The notes beneath the pieces were generated by a model. That model worked only from the letters and a program-made list of their open reading frames with translations. It made no database searches and was not told the origin of the DNA. From contig CM063243.1 of assembly GCA_032158295.1 (NCBI GenBank), positions 13,174,931-13,238,930 of the forward strand: a stretch of 64,000 bases of DNA. The letters run 5' to 3'. Source of the DNA: Pycnopodia helianthoides. Its lineage: Eukaryota; Echinodermata; Asteroidea; Forcipulatida; Asteriidae. How positions within the stretch are numbered: position 1 is the stretch's first letter; the number at the start of each line of letters is the position of its first letter. Made by a program: the position numbers and the translations under genes. This document shows, piece after piece, positions 47,891 to 61,400 of the stretch.

Positions 47891-48534
47891 TTTCCTGTAC
47901 ATTCTAAAGCTGTTCCTGATTCTTCATAGGACTCAGGGAAAAGTATTTAGTTTAGATTGCTTAACACACATAGGTGTGTGTGGGTAAAACACTTGAAATT
48001 CCTTATCCCATTCTCGATGCAAATTTAACATTTTAAAAAGTAAGCAGGGCATTGCCCAGAAACTGAACGTTGTTGATTTCATTATGTTACCGGTCTTTAG
48101 GTGCCTGTGCATCATCTAGCCTCCTGCATGCACCATGGTTGGTCGCAATATCTGTGGATGCTATCAGATGATCATCCTCCTCATTATTATCTGATATGTA
48201 TTCATCTTCAAATTGAGCCGCAATGCCGTTCAGGCTGCCCTCTGCTGGAGCCATCATCTCTTGGGTACTGGATCGCTGTTCAACTATTCAACCAAATGCT
48301 GCGGGACAGAGAAACAACTTTATGAGTGTGTTTGAAGAGGTACTATTCTGGCCTGTTGTATGGAGACTACAGGGGCCATGACCCTGTAGCTCAGGTTTAC
48401 TGAATTGCTTTCCAACTATTCACTCGGAATCTGGAAGAAAAACAACTTTATGAGTGTGTTTTAAGGGGTAATGTTCTGGACTGTTATGTGGAGAATACAG
48501 GGGCCATGTCCATAGCAAAGATTTACTAGATTCA

Positions 48535-48875
48535 GGCCTTGCGCTTAAACTTTTTGTGAAGTAGCCCGCCAGGCCAGTAAACTGTGCATTTTACTTGCCC
48601 CCAGGAAGTTATAGTAGCCCAGATATAAACAGGAATTGCCATATAATATTCTGATGTGTTAATGATTAATGATCAAATGAAGTTAATATTCACACACTCA
48701 ATAACGATTTTATACATTCATTATTTACATTTGAAAAGGAAGAAATGAGCATTTTAAACAAGTTAATTACACAGTTTTTAGTAGCCCACAGGGCAAGTTG
48801 AGAAGTGGTGTTTACTAGCCCATAGCATTTTTTTACAAGACAATGTATGCCGGGCTAGTGTTAAGGGGAGCCCTG
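48535..48875. repeat. Dispersed element, family of 12770
   Basis: It has the blocks 'caggccttgcgcttaaactttttgtgaagtagcccgcc', 'agtaaactgtgcattttacttgcccccagg' and 'tgtatgccgggctagtgttaagg', as at 12770. Around it, three imperfect copies of 'caactttatgagtgtgttt(g/t)aaggggtac/aat' occur at 48309, 48442 and 48918. These suggest the element landed in an older local tandem repeat. Confidence 0.75.
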
Positions 48876-50019
48876 AGATTGCTTTTCCACTATGAACTCA
48901 GAACCTGAAAGAGAAACAACTTTATGAGTGTGTTTGAAGGGGTACTATGTGACATGTTACAAGAAACTACAGGGTCACGACCGTAGCAAAGGCTTAGGCC
49001 TACAATATTTGTATAATGGAAGTGACTTTTAAAACCTAACCTTTGCCCCTTCAAAAACCCAAACAATATAAAGTAAATAAATAACAGTAATCGTGATAAA
49101 ACAATATACAGCGCAGCTCTTAGCGTTAGCATTTACATTCAGTCATAATCAGATCAGTCATTATCAGATCGGCCATTATTGATACAGTGTGCCTCATCAA
49201 TAGCCTTCAAAATGTTGCAGAAAACCCAAGTTGAAAACTACATCCCAAGTACTGTCATGATGAAGGTTGTTGTATTATCAAATCCTATTTCCTTTCCAAT
49301 TAAATAATCTTGTGTTGTGATTGACAACTCTGAGGGAGATTGTTTTTACAAAAGTGGATCAATTTATTTATTCATTGCTGCGATGTTGCGTTGCTCCTCC
49401 AAACATGATGTGATCAATGGACTCAGAATAAAGTAAAAATTTCTCACAAGTGCCTCAACTTTTTTACTTGAAATATGTTTGCACTTGGGACTGAAAAAAA
49501 ACCACATTTTGGAAATCCCAGCTATAGTATTATTTGTTTTGCAGAGAAAGAGACCATCGATGTACACAAATATATACTGTACCAGCACCTCTCGCTGAAA
49601 GGGAAACAATCAAAGCTATGATTACACTCTTTAGGTTGTTACTGTTAGGAGGATTGCGGGTTAGGATTATCGCAACTACCCCACCTTGTGACCCAGGATA
49701 TTGGTTAACATTACATCAATTTAAAAGACACTCAATAACAGATGCTACTTTTACACTAAGTTGATGAGGATTTATTACACCATGCCTTCAAATGATCTGT
49801 ACTGGTGAAACAAAGCTAGCCACATCAGCCGTCCGACTGACTGCAACAAATTGAGGACGCTCCAAAGCTGTTGTTATAGGCGACAAAAGGAATCTGCCAG
49901 AAGCCAGTTTAGAAATATTAGGCAGATATAGGCTTATAGGGCCTACCTCATTTGACTTGAAGTGGTTAAAGCAGCTCAACGAAATTTAACCCAGAGCTCA
50001 GGCTTAGCCTGAGATGACA

Positions 50020-50382
50020 GTACAGGGCTCGCCCTTAACACTAGCCCGGCGTACATTGTCTAGTAAAATTGCCATGGGCTAGTAAACACCACCTCTTAAC
50101 TTGCCCTGTTGGCTACTTAAAACTGTGGAACCTCCTTGTTTAAAATGTTCATTTCTTCCTTTTCAGATGTGAATGATTAATGTATAAAATGTGTTAAGCA
50201 TTCTTTAGTGTGTGAATATAACTTCATTTAATCATTAAACTGGTTGTGATTAGAACATAACATTTATGGCAATTCCTGTTTAAAATCTGGGCTACTAAAA
50301 CTTCCTGGGGGCAAGTAAAATGCACATTTTACTGGCCCGGCGGGCTACTTCACAAAAAGCTTAAGCGCAAGGCCTGCAGTAT
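50020..50382. repeat. Dispersed element, reverse copy of the 12770 family
   Basis: 'acagggctcgcccttaacactagcccggcgtacattgtctagtaaaa' through 'gggctacttcacaaaaagcttaagcgcaaggcctg' is the reverse complement of the arrangement at 12770 and 48535. With 48535 it forms an inverted pair about 1.2 kb apart. Confidence 0.8.
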
Positions 50383-50466
50383 ACACATGAGCTGCCAAGC
50401 ACAACCAGCATTTATGACCAAAACACCACTTATTGACCTTGTTTACAGTTTTGTCCGTTAACCTAC

Positions 50467-51050
50467 CTTTACAATCGTCTCGTGACACATTTCCCTCCGA
50501 CGAGTCCGAGTGCAAGCCACAACTTACAATTCGTTATTAATGTAAGTAATGTCGATGCAGTAAAATGAAATCCCACTTGTCAACTGCAGACCGGTTCGAT
50601 ACCGATTGAACTAGTACTACGCTCGGACATGTATGCGTCACACTGTCGCTGTTAGACATGTAAACACGTTCACGACATCGAATCCTATGCCTGATGGCAC
50701 TACAAAAAAATAACAATAGCAATTTGACCCGAGCTGTGGGAAACTTGTCCCCAAGATTGCAAGAAGAATAGATTGAACTAGTTTGGCTATTTGCATGCGC
50801 AAACACGGCTAAGACAGATTGTTCTAAAGTACAACTTACCGTTCCAGGCACTCTCACTAACACTACACCAGCACCAGTGCAGTAGCAGCGCCCACAAACC
50901 GAGACAGTACCTTGTGATTTATTGTGAAATCCAGTTTTAGTTTTATCTCTTTTATTCGGAAATGTTGAAATACCAAAACAATCAATGTATAGGTCAGTCA
51001 GAAACCTGTATAATACAGTATTAAGTACCATTTACCGACGTCTGGGGGCA
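50467..51050 (-). promoter_or_regulatory. Candidate ENT promoter and noncoding first exons
   Basis: On the minus strand two consensus donors occur: GAACG|GTAAGTTG at 50840 and GTAAAG|GTAGGTTA at 50467. Either could splice to the acceptor at 45153. The stretch is richer in CpG than its surroundings. A 164-codon open frame overlaps it (50537-51031) but is interrupted by the first donor and has no family resemblance, so I read it as chance. Exact transcription starts cannot be placed. Confidence 0.35.
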
Positions 51051-51879
51051 ATACATTATTAACTTATTGGGGGCGCCCTTTAACTTTCGTAAAGGAATGA
51101 AAAGTTTGACAGTGTTCTTTTTGAGTGCATGACAATAACACTGAAAACCAACAAAAGAGATGAAGAAAAGGGAAACAAAACAGGAAAAAATTATTTTATT
51201 GTTGAATTAGAATGTGTTTCTACGCTGCTCGATTAAATTACAGATGCATTCATATATAAAAAGAGTGGGACGGTTTATATCGACACCCTTGGTCGTCGTC
51301 TATAAACGGGTTTCCTTCTAGCTAGTTCTATCAGAAATAAAGTGTTGATAACAAATATGTTAAAATTTTTGATAATGTGCTTATAATTTTACTTTGAAGG
51401 ATGTAGAGCTTTTACTTCTATTTGTCACCGATTGTTACAGAAAGGCTGCTTAAATAAGTCATATTTTTGTCACGAAAACAAAATACAAGCGAAAAATATA
51501 TAATAATATCAGCCTAAGGCAGTTTCAGACTGAGCACAGATCGTCTAATGAAGAAGGTGAAAATGATGAACTAGCACACAATAATACTTTATCCAAAAAT
51601 GACTACATTATGTGGTAAACCGCAATGGCGAAGCTGACTGCACAAACATGCTGCAATTTTACTTTTTGCACTTTTGGGGGGACCGGCATCAAGAAATATG
51701 CAGACATATTTTAAAGTAGTCTCTAACTTATCCATCCTGTTCTAAGACTATGAGCGTAGGCAGTAAGAAAAAGAAAAATGGAACACGAGAAATGTGAACT
51801 TTTTGCCGGTGCTTTTTTTGCACACACATACAAGAAGTAGGGCTAGATATCACCTCCGAGTCTGCGATCATCATGCCGG

Positions 51880-52155
51880 CGGCCGAAGAGAGACAACATA
51901 ATTTTTTGCGCTGGACTTCTGCGCGCACGCGTGTCGACCACTTCGCGCGCGTTTCTATTGATTGCGTCACAAGACACTTTTCGTGACAACGGATTTGGGA
52001 CAAGACATAAGTTACCATCCACTGCCAGCCAGTGCCAAACATACAACAAAATACCAACATTTGAAACATGAACTTCGCTTTGAACGGTTTTGCAATTATG
52101 GGAAGTTGCAGTTGCATAATATTCACCTCAATGGGAAACTATAAATATCTTCAGA
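51880..52155 (+). promoter_or_regulatory. Candidate promoter and first exon of the EF-hand/WD40 gene
   Basis: A CpG-dense patch (51880-51960, with gcgcgcacgcgtg) precedes a stretch ending at the donor CTTCAGA|GTAAGTTG at 52155. The next acceptor (TTTTTTAG at 52472) leads two bases later to the start codon of the EF-hand/WD40 gene. This makes a reasonable noncoding first exon. Its start is unknown. Confidence 0.4.
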
Positions 52156-52473
52156 GTAAGTTGAGACTTCCACTATAATTTAGAGTTTTATAACGACAAT
52201 AAGACTTAGAATATTAGCAGTAGGCCTACCGTAAGTTTGCTAAAAGTGTGTTATATAAATTAATACGCAAATGTAGGCCCTACAAATAGCAAGGCTCAAC
52301 AATACTTAGTTTTCCACAAAAAGGCCTAGCTATCTTATGACGAAAAAAAAACCTCACTCTTTCATGAACAATAAACGGACAATCAAGTTTTTTTATATGG
52401 ATTATTTTGATATGAAAAAATGTCAGTGACGGTGACGTGAGCTCTTTGCCTTTACTTGTTTTTGTTTTTTAGA

Positions 52474-55400
52474 ATGAGTAAAACCAACGTGCGAATGAAA
52501 ACTACTTTTGTGCCGAGGCGTGACTCTTTCACCAGCTCAAAGTCAGAAGACAGCCATGGTGCAGAGAGAAAGGTAAGACAATTATTTGAATGATGCTCCA
52601 AGAGTGTGCCATCACTTATCCAGATGACGAGATGATTAAACTCGCCAAGTCGACTCACTGAACGTAAGACGGCTTACTGAAACGAAAAGTGAATTATTAC
52701 AGTTCGCCGTTTGCCCGAAAGAAGGAAGTAACGAAAAGTTAAAGGAGAAAGGGCGTAAGCAATTAATATGCAAAATTAATGCGTACATCAATACAGGATA
52801 TCTGAAAACATTATTTGGGGGTAATTTTAACATTGATGGCATATTTATTTTGGAAGGGGCAATTTTCTTGCTCACAGCCTTCTGCTATAATGGAAAGTAC
52901 TTTTTGTGCCTGCCGGGCACACGACGAGTTTCAGTTAGTAATTTGGGCGAGATGAATCACAAGTCATTCATAATCAATAAAAGTCGACTGGAAATCAAAT
53001 TCGACTTTCCATAAAATGTTCGACACACATTTACCTCGTTGTCTGGATAAGTGGATGGCACTCATGGGGCTCCGTACATTGAGAACATTTTGAAAGATGT
53101 ATTTTTCAAAATCCTTGCTTGCGTTTGCAATACAGAGAGAAAGCCAGTCTAAGCCAGAGCGTTCCTTCAATTGTTAGTGTCAAAAGTTCTTTGTTCAGTG
53201 CTTTTCAATCGTTTTTGTTTCGTTTTGTTTGACTTTTTTAAAAGTCAGCAAGGCAAAAATCTTTATTTCCATTTTGAAATGAGTGGCGCAATCGACGATA
53301 TTTGGGCGGCAATAGCCTAACAGAGAGGAATGTCAAATTTGCATATTCATCGTCACAGAGCCCGATGGGGGATCGAGACATCCACAAATACAAAGTAATA
53401 TCATTGGGAATATACAATAACTTTGTTCGCAAAATATATTGTGACCAAAAAACACCACATTAAGGGCAAGCGAATGTACAAAAGAAACGTTTATTGATAT
53501 AAAATCCACCACTTGATAGAAGTATGGGTATCAAAATAACTGCACAAAGCACTAGGCACGTTAATACAAAACCAAACCCCAGGAAGAGACAAAACAAGAC
53601 AGAAATTAAGGATAAAAACAACAGTATCGATTTGGTAAGCTTCATAATACTGGTACTTAATTAAAGCTACTGCAATTCACACTTGTAACTTCGACAACAA
53701 AAAGAGAACGATTTGCATCTCAAACTGTCCCTTTCTGTGATCCGCTTGCATAGCTTATCACATTACATAATGATGTGTATCGACATGAACACCTTCCGTG
53801 TGTCTTCATTTTAATCAACTGACAACGTCTTCACTTAATCAACTGACGACAATCTTCTAATTAAGAAGAGCCAATATTTAATTTTATCATCAATGTTTTC
53901 ACGCGTTGGCTGGGTTGAGAATGATCCCATTATAATACAACCGACGACAATGAGAGTATTGTGGGCTTACACCAAGGCGAATGGGATCCTCCTCTGTCTG
54001 GACATATAACTGTTGTAGCATACAATAGAAATACACAGCCACACAACAGGGATGATCTGTTCGTGAGATAATCAATATCAGCTTATTAAGAGATTATGTA
54101 GATGAGATATTGAGCGGTGACAACAGAATAAGAAATAGGCGTTCGTTACCACAGTAAATAAGACAGGTTGGTTATGTGTACGCGTTAACTCACCGCACCG
54201 AATGGACATACAGAGGAATTTAATTTAGCAAAGCCCAGATAAACAAATCCATCCTTCATGAAGAAATTATGTTAGAAAGACAGCCTCAAGTTCCAGCACT
54301 ATGTAACGCTTAATGGAAAGTGCGATCGTTGAGAGTTAGGCCTATTTCAAGTAGAAAGTGGACACACAAGGTGACTCTTTGTTGCAACGAGCTCTATCTG
54401 TGGAACATCTTTATTTACGGAGTATAATCTTAAAGGAGTTGACTGCTCAAACTCCTACGCAATGATGCAAGATAGTTTAGCACCCCGGGCACACCAGGGA
54501 AACCTCCCATAGAACGCACACCGGACCTGCTAACCCCTAACCGAACACATCGTCACCCTGCGGTCCCTAGGTCTGCAGCATCCCACAGGAGTGGCTTTAC
54601 CGGGTCATCAGCCGCGCTCTCCCCTTATCCACAGGTAGGTCTGGGCATGGTCTGGGTATTAAGAGATCCCATGTCAGGGGTAAGAAACACTCTTATGCAG
54701 GGATCCTTTTGTTAAGTGACTTCAGAGGATGGAGCCAAACAGGTTTTTTATACGATGGTACACACATGAGATTAGTTACAATTACGGTTCAATTAATACT
54801 ACAACTGTGCTCACATTCTTTGAATTTTAAAGGTACAGTAAAAACAACCTTTGACAGTTTCGTTTTCTATTTATTTGATGGACAGGAAAATGAAAAATAC
54901 ATTCCATCGATCTCAATCTTATAGGGGCATTAATCAACATTTCTCATTGCGCTTATGCCCTCCCCCAACACACAAACTATGGACTTGCTTGATTAGAAGT
55001 CAACAGGTTGAATTGAAGAGTTGTACATTGTTTCTTGAAGAGTACATAAACTACCCTCATTTTATTTTTAAAAAGAAAATATACAAACTACAATACGCAA
55101 CATTGTAAAGGTTTACGGTATTACCATGTACATAAATCTCTCGTATGATTGAGTTATGGCGGTTCTGAAAAGAGCCGGTGGTGAAACAACTCGACGTTTC
55201 AATCAGTATCCTCTGATCGTCTATACAGAAGATAGTGAACAATCATTGCAATAGGTGTGCAAGTTTCGAGAAAATTGCGTTACAAGATAATAGGTTCGAG
55301 TGTGTTTATACTGGGTTCGATAGTTTCACGGAAATGACAGTATCTCAGCAAAAAAAGACATTTATGATGCTTGGTACCATTAAAAGAAAGCTATGAGATT

Positions 55401-58400
55401 AAAAACTAACATATTTCTACGCAAGTGATAACATCAAAAACCTTCGAGGACACCCCCTTTTTATATACTAAAAACCAAACATGCATCTTCGCTTGAAACA
55501 AATGGCACCCACAGCTTGGATGAATGACGTCACATAACTAATACGAATAATTTCAATGATTGAATTCTCCCCTTGGAATTGTCTCAGGTCTCCAAGGGTT
55601 CGATGGCCGGTAAGCACCAGGCTGACCTAGCATCTCAAGCTGGTAGTATGGGAGCCAGGCTAGAGGATGAGATGAACAATGATCATCTTCATAAACTACA
55701 AGAAATATTCGAGGTAAGGTTTGACCCAGAATAGTGGGTAAAGAAAATGCACACTTAGCAATTAAAATGTTTTTTACTTTGGGAGGAGATTACCCGATTT
55801 GAAGGCTATGAAATAAGTCAGTGGAACCCGATGAAAAACGGGCAGCAAACTATTCCTTACATAAATTCATGTATCCATTGACTCTATACTGATAGACTGA
55901 CCTCTAAATGAATGGATACAACATTTCAACTTACAATAGTGTTACCTTGTTTGCTTCACTCAAAAAAATGTTAAACACATCACTGAGTAGTTTTTCTAGA
56001 AGTGTTAATGATAACAGTAACCTCGCTCTTTCGTTCAAGCGTGCAAGGAGTATCAACACTGCAACAATTCATTGGCATTATTCCCCGCTTGATCCCCTCT
56101 GTCACCGCCTTATTCCGGGGTTCTCTTCGTCGGTTAGCCGATTATCAAGGGATTAGTCCCAATCTCAATGACAGTTGTAAAGTCGGTGAGAGCCTCTCTG
56201 CTGAGATGTTTGGAAACATCTGAACAGTCTCAATGCCGCACCACAATGAAAGTGTGATGGGGATTGGGAGTTGAGGTTTTTTTTAATGGTAGTTTATGGA
56301 GCAATGCTGCTGGCTATCAACAATGACAGTGTACCACTTTGCTGTTTCTTAACCGTCTCTGCAAATTTCGATATCATGAGTTAATAACATCTGTACAGAA
56401 GTGTTAAAACACGATACCATTCTGCTGTGTCAATTGTTTAATTTGATGATTTGATGGTTCACCTCTGTTTTGTGTGTGGAAAAGTATGTTCCTTTCAACG
56501 GTCTTTTTTACCACACTAAATATCCTGAAAAACTAACATCTCATTGTGATTGGTACTTTACGTTCAGCCTTCGAAAATCCCAAAGAGGATTAAGCAATTG
56601 TGAAAACACAAACTAATCACCAAATGAGCGTATGGAAATGTTCACACTGGTTTGGCACAGCCACTACACCTCCAAACAAAATAAGTCCATCCAACTTGCA
56701 ATCTTGGGCACTCACATACTCAACATTTTGTGCTCCTTTGTTGCTACTGAGGGACTTAAAAGGGTTTTTGATGGATTGTTTGTGGTCCTAAAACCCATGA
56801 AAACACTGGACTGGTCACACATCTGTGAATGTGGCCTAATAAAGAGAAGGAAAAAAAAGGCAATGGTTCTAGAAAAAGGTGTCAGAAACCTGAAGTAAAA
56901 TGTCCTCAAGTTTCCTCTCTATTTCCCTTACCTGTGGGTGGTTCTGAAACCATGTTCCCCTTGGCGTTCAAAATCTTCTCTTTGTTTGTTCTTCAGGAGG
57001 CAGACGAGGACGGGGGAGGGGCCTTGACATTGACGAGTTCCGTCAGGCGATGAGGAAGATTATGGGAGAAGGAATGGTGAGTTACCATTGAACACTTCAT
57101 TTCATTTTAAGACAATTTACTTCACGATACAGGTGTTGTTAAACAGTTCCTATTATCCACTAACAGATGCTACAAATTTTCTTGAAAAAATGAGTAATCT
57201 TGCAGCTGTGAAAATGTTTTTACAGATTATGGGCTGCTTGTCTTGAAACTTTGAAACATAAGCTTCAACTTTCTTTGTGTGGATATAGTTTGTGTTAACC
57301 ACTGTGAGGTGACGTGGAATGAGTTACGCATCACCTCCACACCAACCCATTCCGTAATTATAGCGCACCCAGAAAGAAAAAAATACCCCAACAAAAAAAC
57401 AAACACGATAATAATGATGATAATAAAAAAAACAAGAAAAGTTGAATAAAAAAATAAACTAAAAAATACAAAAGTTAAATAAAATAGTTTGTACATTAAT
57501 CTTTAAAAAATGTTTTTGTTTACCTTTTTCAACGAACAGATGGAAGAAGTAAGTGATTATAATCAACTTGGTTGACAATCTAACATCACAAGTACTATAC
57601 CCACGCACCTCTTTTTGTGTTATGATTAAAAGTGGCTGTTGATTAACCATGATTAAACATAGGCGAAATGATTTCCGCACAATTTAAGAATGTGATGACT
57701 GACTGTGTTTATGGCACCCTTAAAAATAACGTACTGTGTGTGATTGTGTATAACTCATGCTTTTGACTGAGGCCGTGTCGAATCACCGCGTCATCATCCG
57801 TTGAAGTATGGGCCCCAATGTCATAGCGCTGCTGAAGCGTATAAAGCGTATTTCACAGGTTAGCAAGAAAATTGGGCGACCAGCTTGCGCGTTCACGATG
57901 GATTTGCATTGTTACGTCATTCTTTTTCAAACAGTAATCACTGGAAGGTTAGCACGACTTTTCGATCGCTTATGGTTAGCGCTATGAAAACGAACTACTT
58001 GCACAGTAAGCACAGAATCGGCCGTTAAGTAGCGATATGAAATTGGGCTCACAGCGTCCTTAGCATCACCCTTAGCAACAATCGTAGCTGTAGCCGTAGC
58101 CGCCAATTCAGATATGGCTTAATATTAAATTACTTTACTGATAGTTATGTTTAGACACTCATTTACTGAACCGACTCCTCAGGCTACTCTATTATGTCAC
58201 ATTTCCTGTAACCGTAATCAATTATACGAATGCTGTTTTCCTTTCAGCCTCGGTATGAATGGAACATAACAATAAATGACCTGACCATGGTAAAACCTAC
58301 AATCAAAATTTTCTTCCTGTCTGACCATTTGGCAATATCATAAACTGTGGTTTTGCGTGATACATAAACTATGCCAACCTGCAAGTTATGATAATGTGTT

Positions 58401-61400
58401 GAATGCATCTGGACACTACACATAAGAACGGACAGTTAGTTCTGTGCACTGTGTGTATGTGCCATGCCACGTACAGAACTTGTGCAGTTGAACAGTTTCA
58501 AAATGGTTCGGCACCTCGCTGGAAGATTTTACCAAGAGTAGGAGGGTTAACTAACTCTAACTCTAACGTACTCTAACTTCACATATTATGAACTATTTCA
58601 GCATTTTCAAAATGTATTCTTCGTTGATTGATTCGGTGTTAAGGATAACTTTTATCGCTGTATATCGAATGAGAATTTGAAAAGTATGGTGTGATCAAAC
58701 TTACCGCATGGTGGAAGGTAAGAAGGTTGAAAAAGCGAAGTACAGTTTCATGTAGTTAATTCCTACGGAAGCTCATTGCCGCCAAACTGAAAGGTAATCA
58801 AGTAAAATAATAATTCGTTAAAACGGCGAAGGAAGGTTAGGTCATTCCTACGAAAGCTCATCTGCCAAGTTGGAAATTACTGACTGTAGTGTGTCATTTG
58901 TTCGAACGACTTAGTATGTCGTTCGAAAAACTTATTATCTCGTTTGAATGACTTCGTGATAGGTCGTTCGAACGAAAAACACAAGTGTACATTTCAACAT
59001 GCAGCAATGAGCTTGCACAAAATTCCTGATATACCTAATGGAAAAGCACAATCGAATCACAACATTTAACATCGGCTTGCGGTGACTAATAATTTCGTAT
59101 TTAATATGACCGTTTTCAAAACCACAGCTTGGGCTTGGGCTTGGTGGCTCCGTCAGTTACTTATAAAGCATGTGCTTTCCTTACGGGGCTTCAAGCAGGC
59201 GTACGGAGTCCAAGCTGAAGCCCAAGCCAATGGTGTGGTTTCGAAAAGGGCATAATGGTAGAATGATGACCGATTATTGGTTAAATGAGCAACATTTTTG
59301 TTACTAGTTTTACCCGATTCAAAGTTAACATTTGGAGCACACCACGGACCTGAGTTTAATATAAACAAGCATATTATTTACAAAACAAAAGTTTTTCACA
59401 TTTAAGTTTTAGAATGAGAAAACTTTTTTTTTTAAAGTGTGGTTACCTACTGGTTGGACTTTTGGCAAGCATGCATTTAAAGTTCACTTCCCTCAAGTAA
59501 ACTGTATGTCATCTTTAAAGAGTCATGTTTTTTGGTTTTAATGTTCAACAGGTTGATGACAAAGAGCTGGCCATTGTTTTCATGAAAGTTGATGCCAATT
59601 GTGATGGCACGGTGGATTGGGTGAGAGTAGTCTTTCTTATATTTATCAGACCACGACTTAAGTGTAGTCAATTTGACGTGTTGAATTTGTATTTGTTTTG
59701 TTCATTTAATAATCATGAACTCAGTAAACCGATGTTTGTCACACCACTGTTGAAAGTGACTTTCCTGGATGCGCATCCTATCGTGTTTATGTGGTGAAAA
59801 GGGCCATACAGGCACATACGGTGTACACACGGATCTGACGTCACTTCACTCACAATCTACCACACACAGTGTGCACGCAAACAGTGGACACGTGCGGCGC
59901 TCGCTGTCACCTCTGTATAAATTGTTCTAAAACATTTCAACAAAGTTCTTACGATCAATCCTCTTTAAAATGTATATGTTTAATTGAATATGGATCAAAG
60001 GATGGAAATCTGTATCTGAACAGTCTCTACGTGTGGTATGACGATGTCAAGGTCAGACGCTGTTTCTTACGGCATTTATCCAAGTTCAATCAAATCGACC
60101 AAACAGTTTCTCGTAACAAGTTCCCATAAAATGCCTTTCATTAAACCAGAAGTGTAAGATTTTGGTATGTGATGGTAGAATGGACTGTCTCGTTTCTCTT
60201 TTCTTTGTTTATGTACATTTCACAGCTGTTTTGAATTAAATCTTTGTAATAGTTACACACGCGCATTTATGTTTTTTTTCTCTACCTCTGTTTCTAAATC
60301 CGCAGGATGAGTATTTATCGTACATGCTTATGGAGTATCAGGAACGAGATCATATGAGTAATTTATTCAAAGAGGTTAGTATTAACAACATACCGACAAT
60401 AGTTTTACATTTACAGTTATTAAAGGTGTCATTGACAATGTATATTGATATAGGGATGCACATTAAAAAAACAAACAAAAACAATTCCCCAGCACACAAT
60501 AACAATAATAATTGCTTATTTTCACGAAGTGGACTGTTGTAAACATGTGATATTTAAACATGGACCTTCATTAAGGCAAAGAGCGATATAAACCTTATGC
60601 ATTGACGTCAACTGGCCGCCATCTTAGAAGTACCAATGACGAAACAATGGAAATGCACGGATTTGTACGCGTGGCGCACAGGATGGGCCGATGAACAACA
60701 TACCCCGTTTGACCTCTACGCCGCGAGGGCGCCCTGCTCCAATTACGTCATGTGCATAAGTTCATTTGTGTTCATTCAGGGATGGGAGACTTTCTTATTA
60801 TGCCCAAATATACTTCTTGCATGGCAGAAATTACGTTGTTGCTTGACGATAAAGGTCAACTCGTTTATTGAACTCAATGTCTCGATTGATTGGCTAAAGC
60901 TAAGCCAATCTTGGACGGTTTCTAATTAACATTTCTTTGTTTCCCTTTTTTTCTTCTACACACGAACAGAGAGTAAGTAAAACTCATTTGCAGTAATAAC
61001 TAATCAGCGTGTTTTCTGAATCTAACTCTCTTTGATTTTATCAAGAATAGTTTTCTTTGATACGTTTTATCATGGAGTGCACTTTCTGACTTTTGGGGAC
61101 GCTAGGTGGCAGCAGACTTACTGGGGCTGGATTTCACAAAGAGCTAAGATTGATCTGAACTTGTGTACCAATCTTAATTGCTAAGTGATGTCACAATACA
61201 AATCACAATGGCGATATTGACAACTCATCTTAAGATGAATCTTAGTGTTTTGTGAACATGAAGCACCAAGGTTCATCTTAAGATGAGTTGTCAATATCGC
61301 CATAGTGACATCACACGTTGCTTAGCACTTAGAATTGATTCAATTTTAATCGATCTCATTCTTAATCTATGAAATCCTGTTCATAAGTGGGACGCAATTT

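Noticed and set aside
50537..51031. 164-codon minus-strand open frame, longest near the ENT promoter
   Set aside because: No family resemblance and no coding-like composition. A consensus splice donor at 50840 cuts through it. It is more likely noncoding leader and promoter sequence.
54470..54650. Extra exon of the EF-hand/WD40 gene or an alternative first exon
   Set aside because: There is a good donor (CCACAG|GTAGGT), but any frame with a credible acceptor ends in a phase incompatible with the flanking phase-0 exons, and the peptide matches nothing I know.
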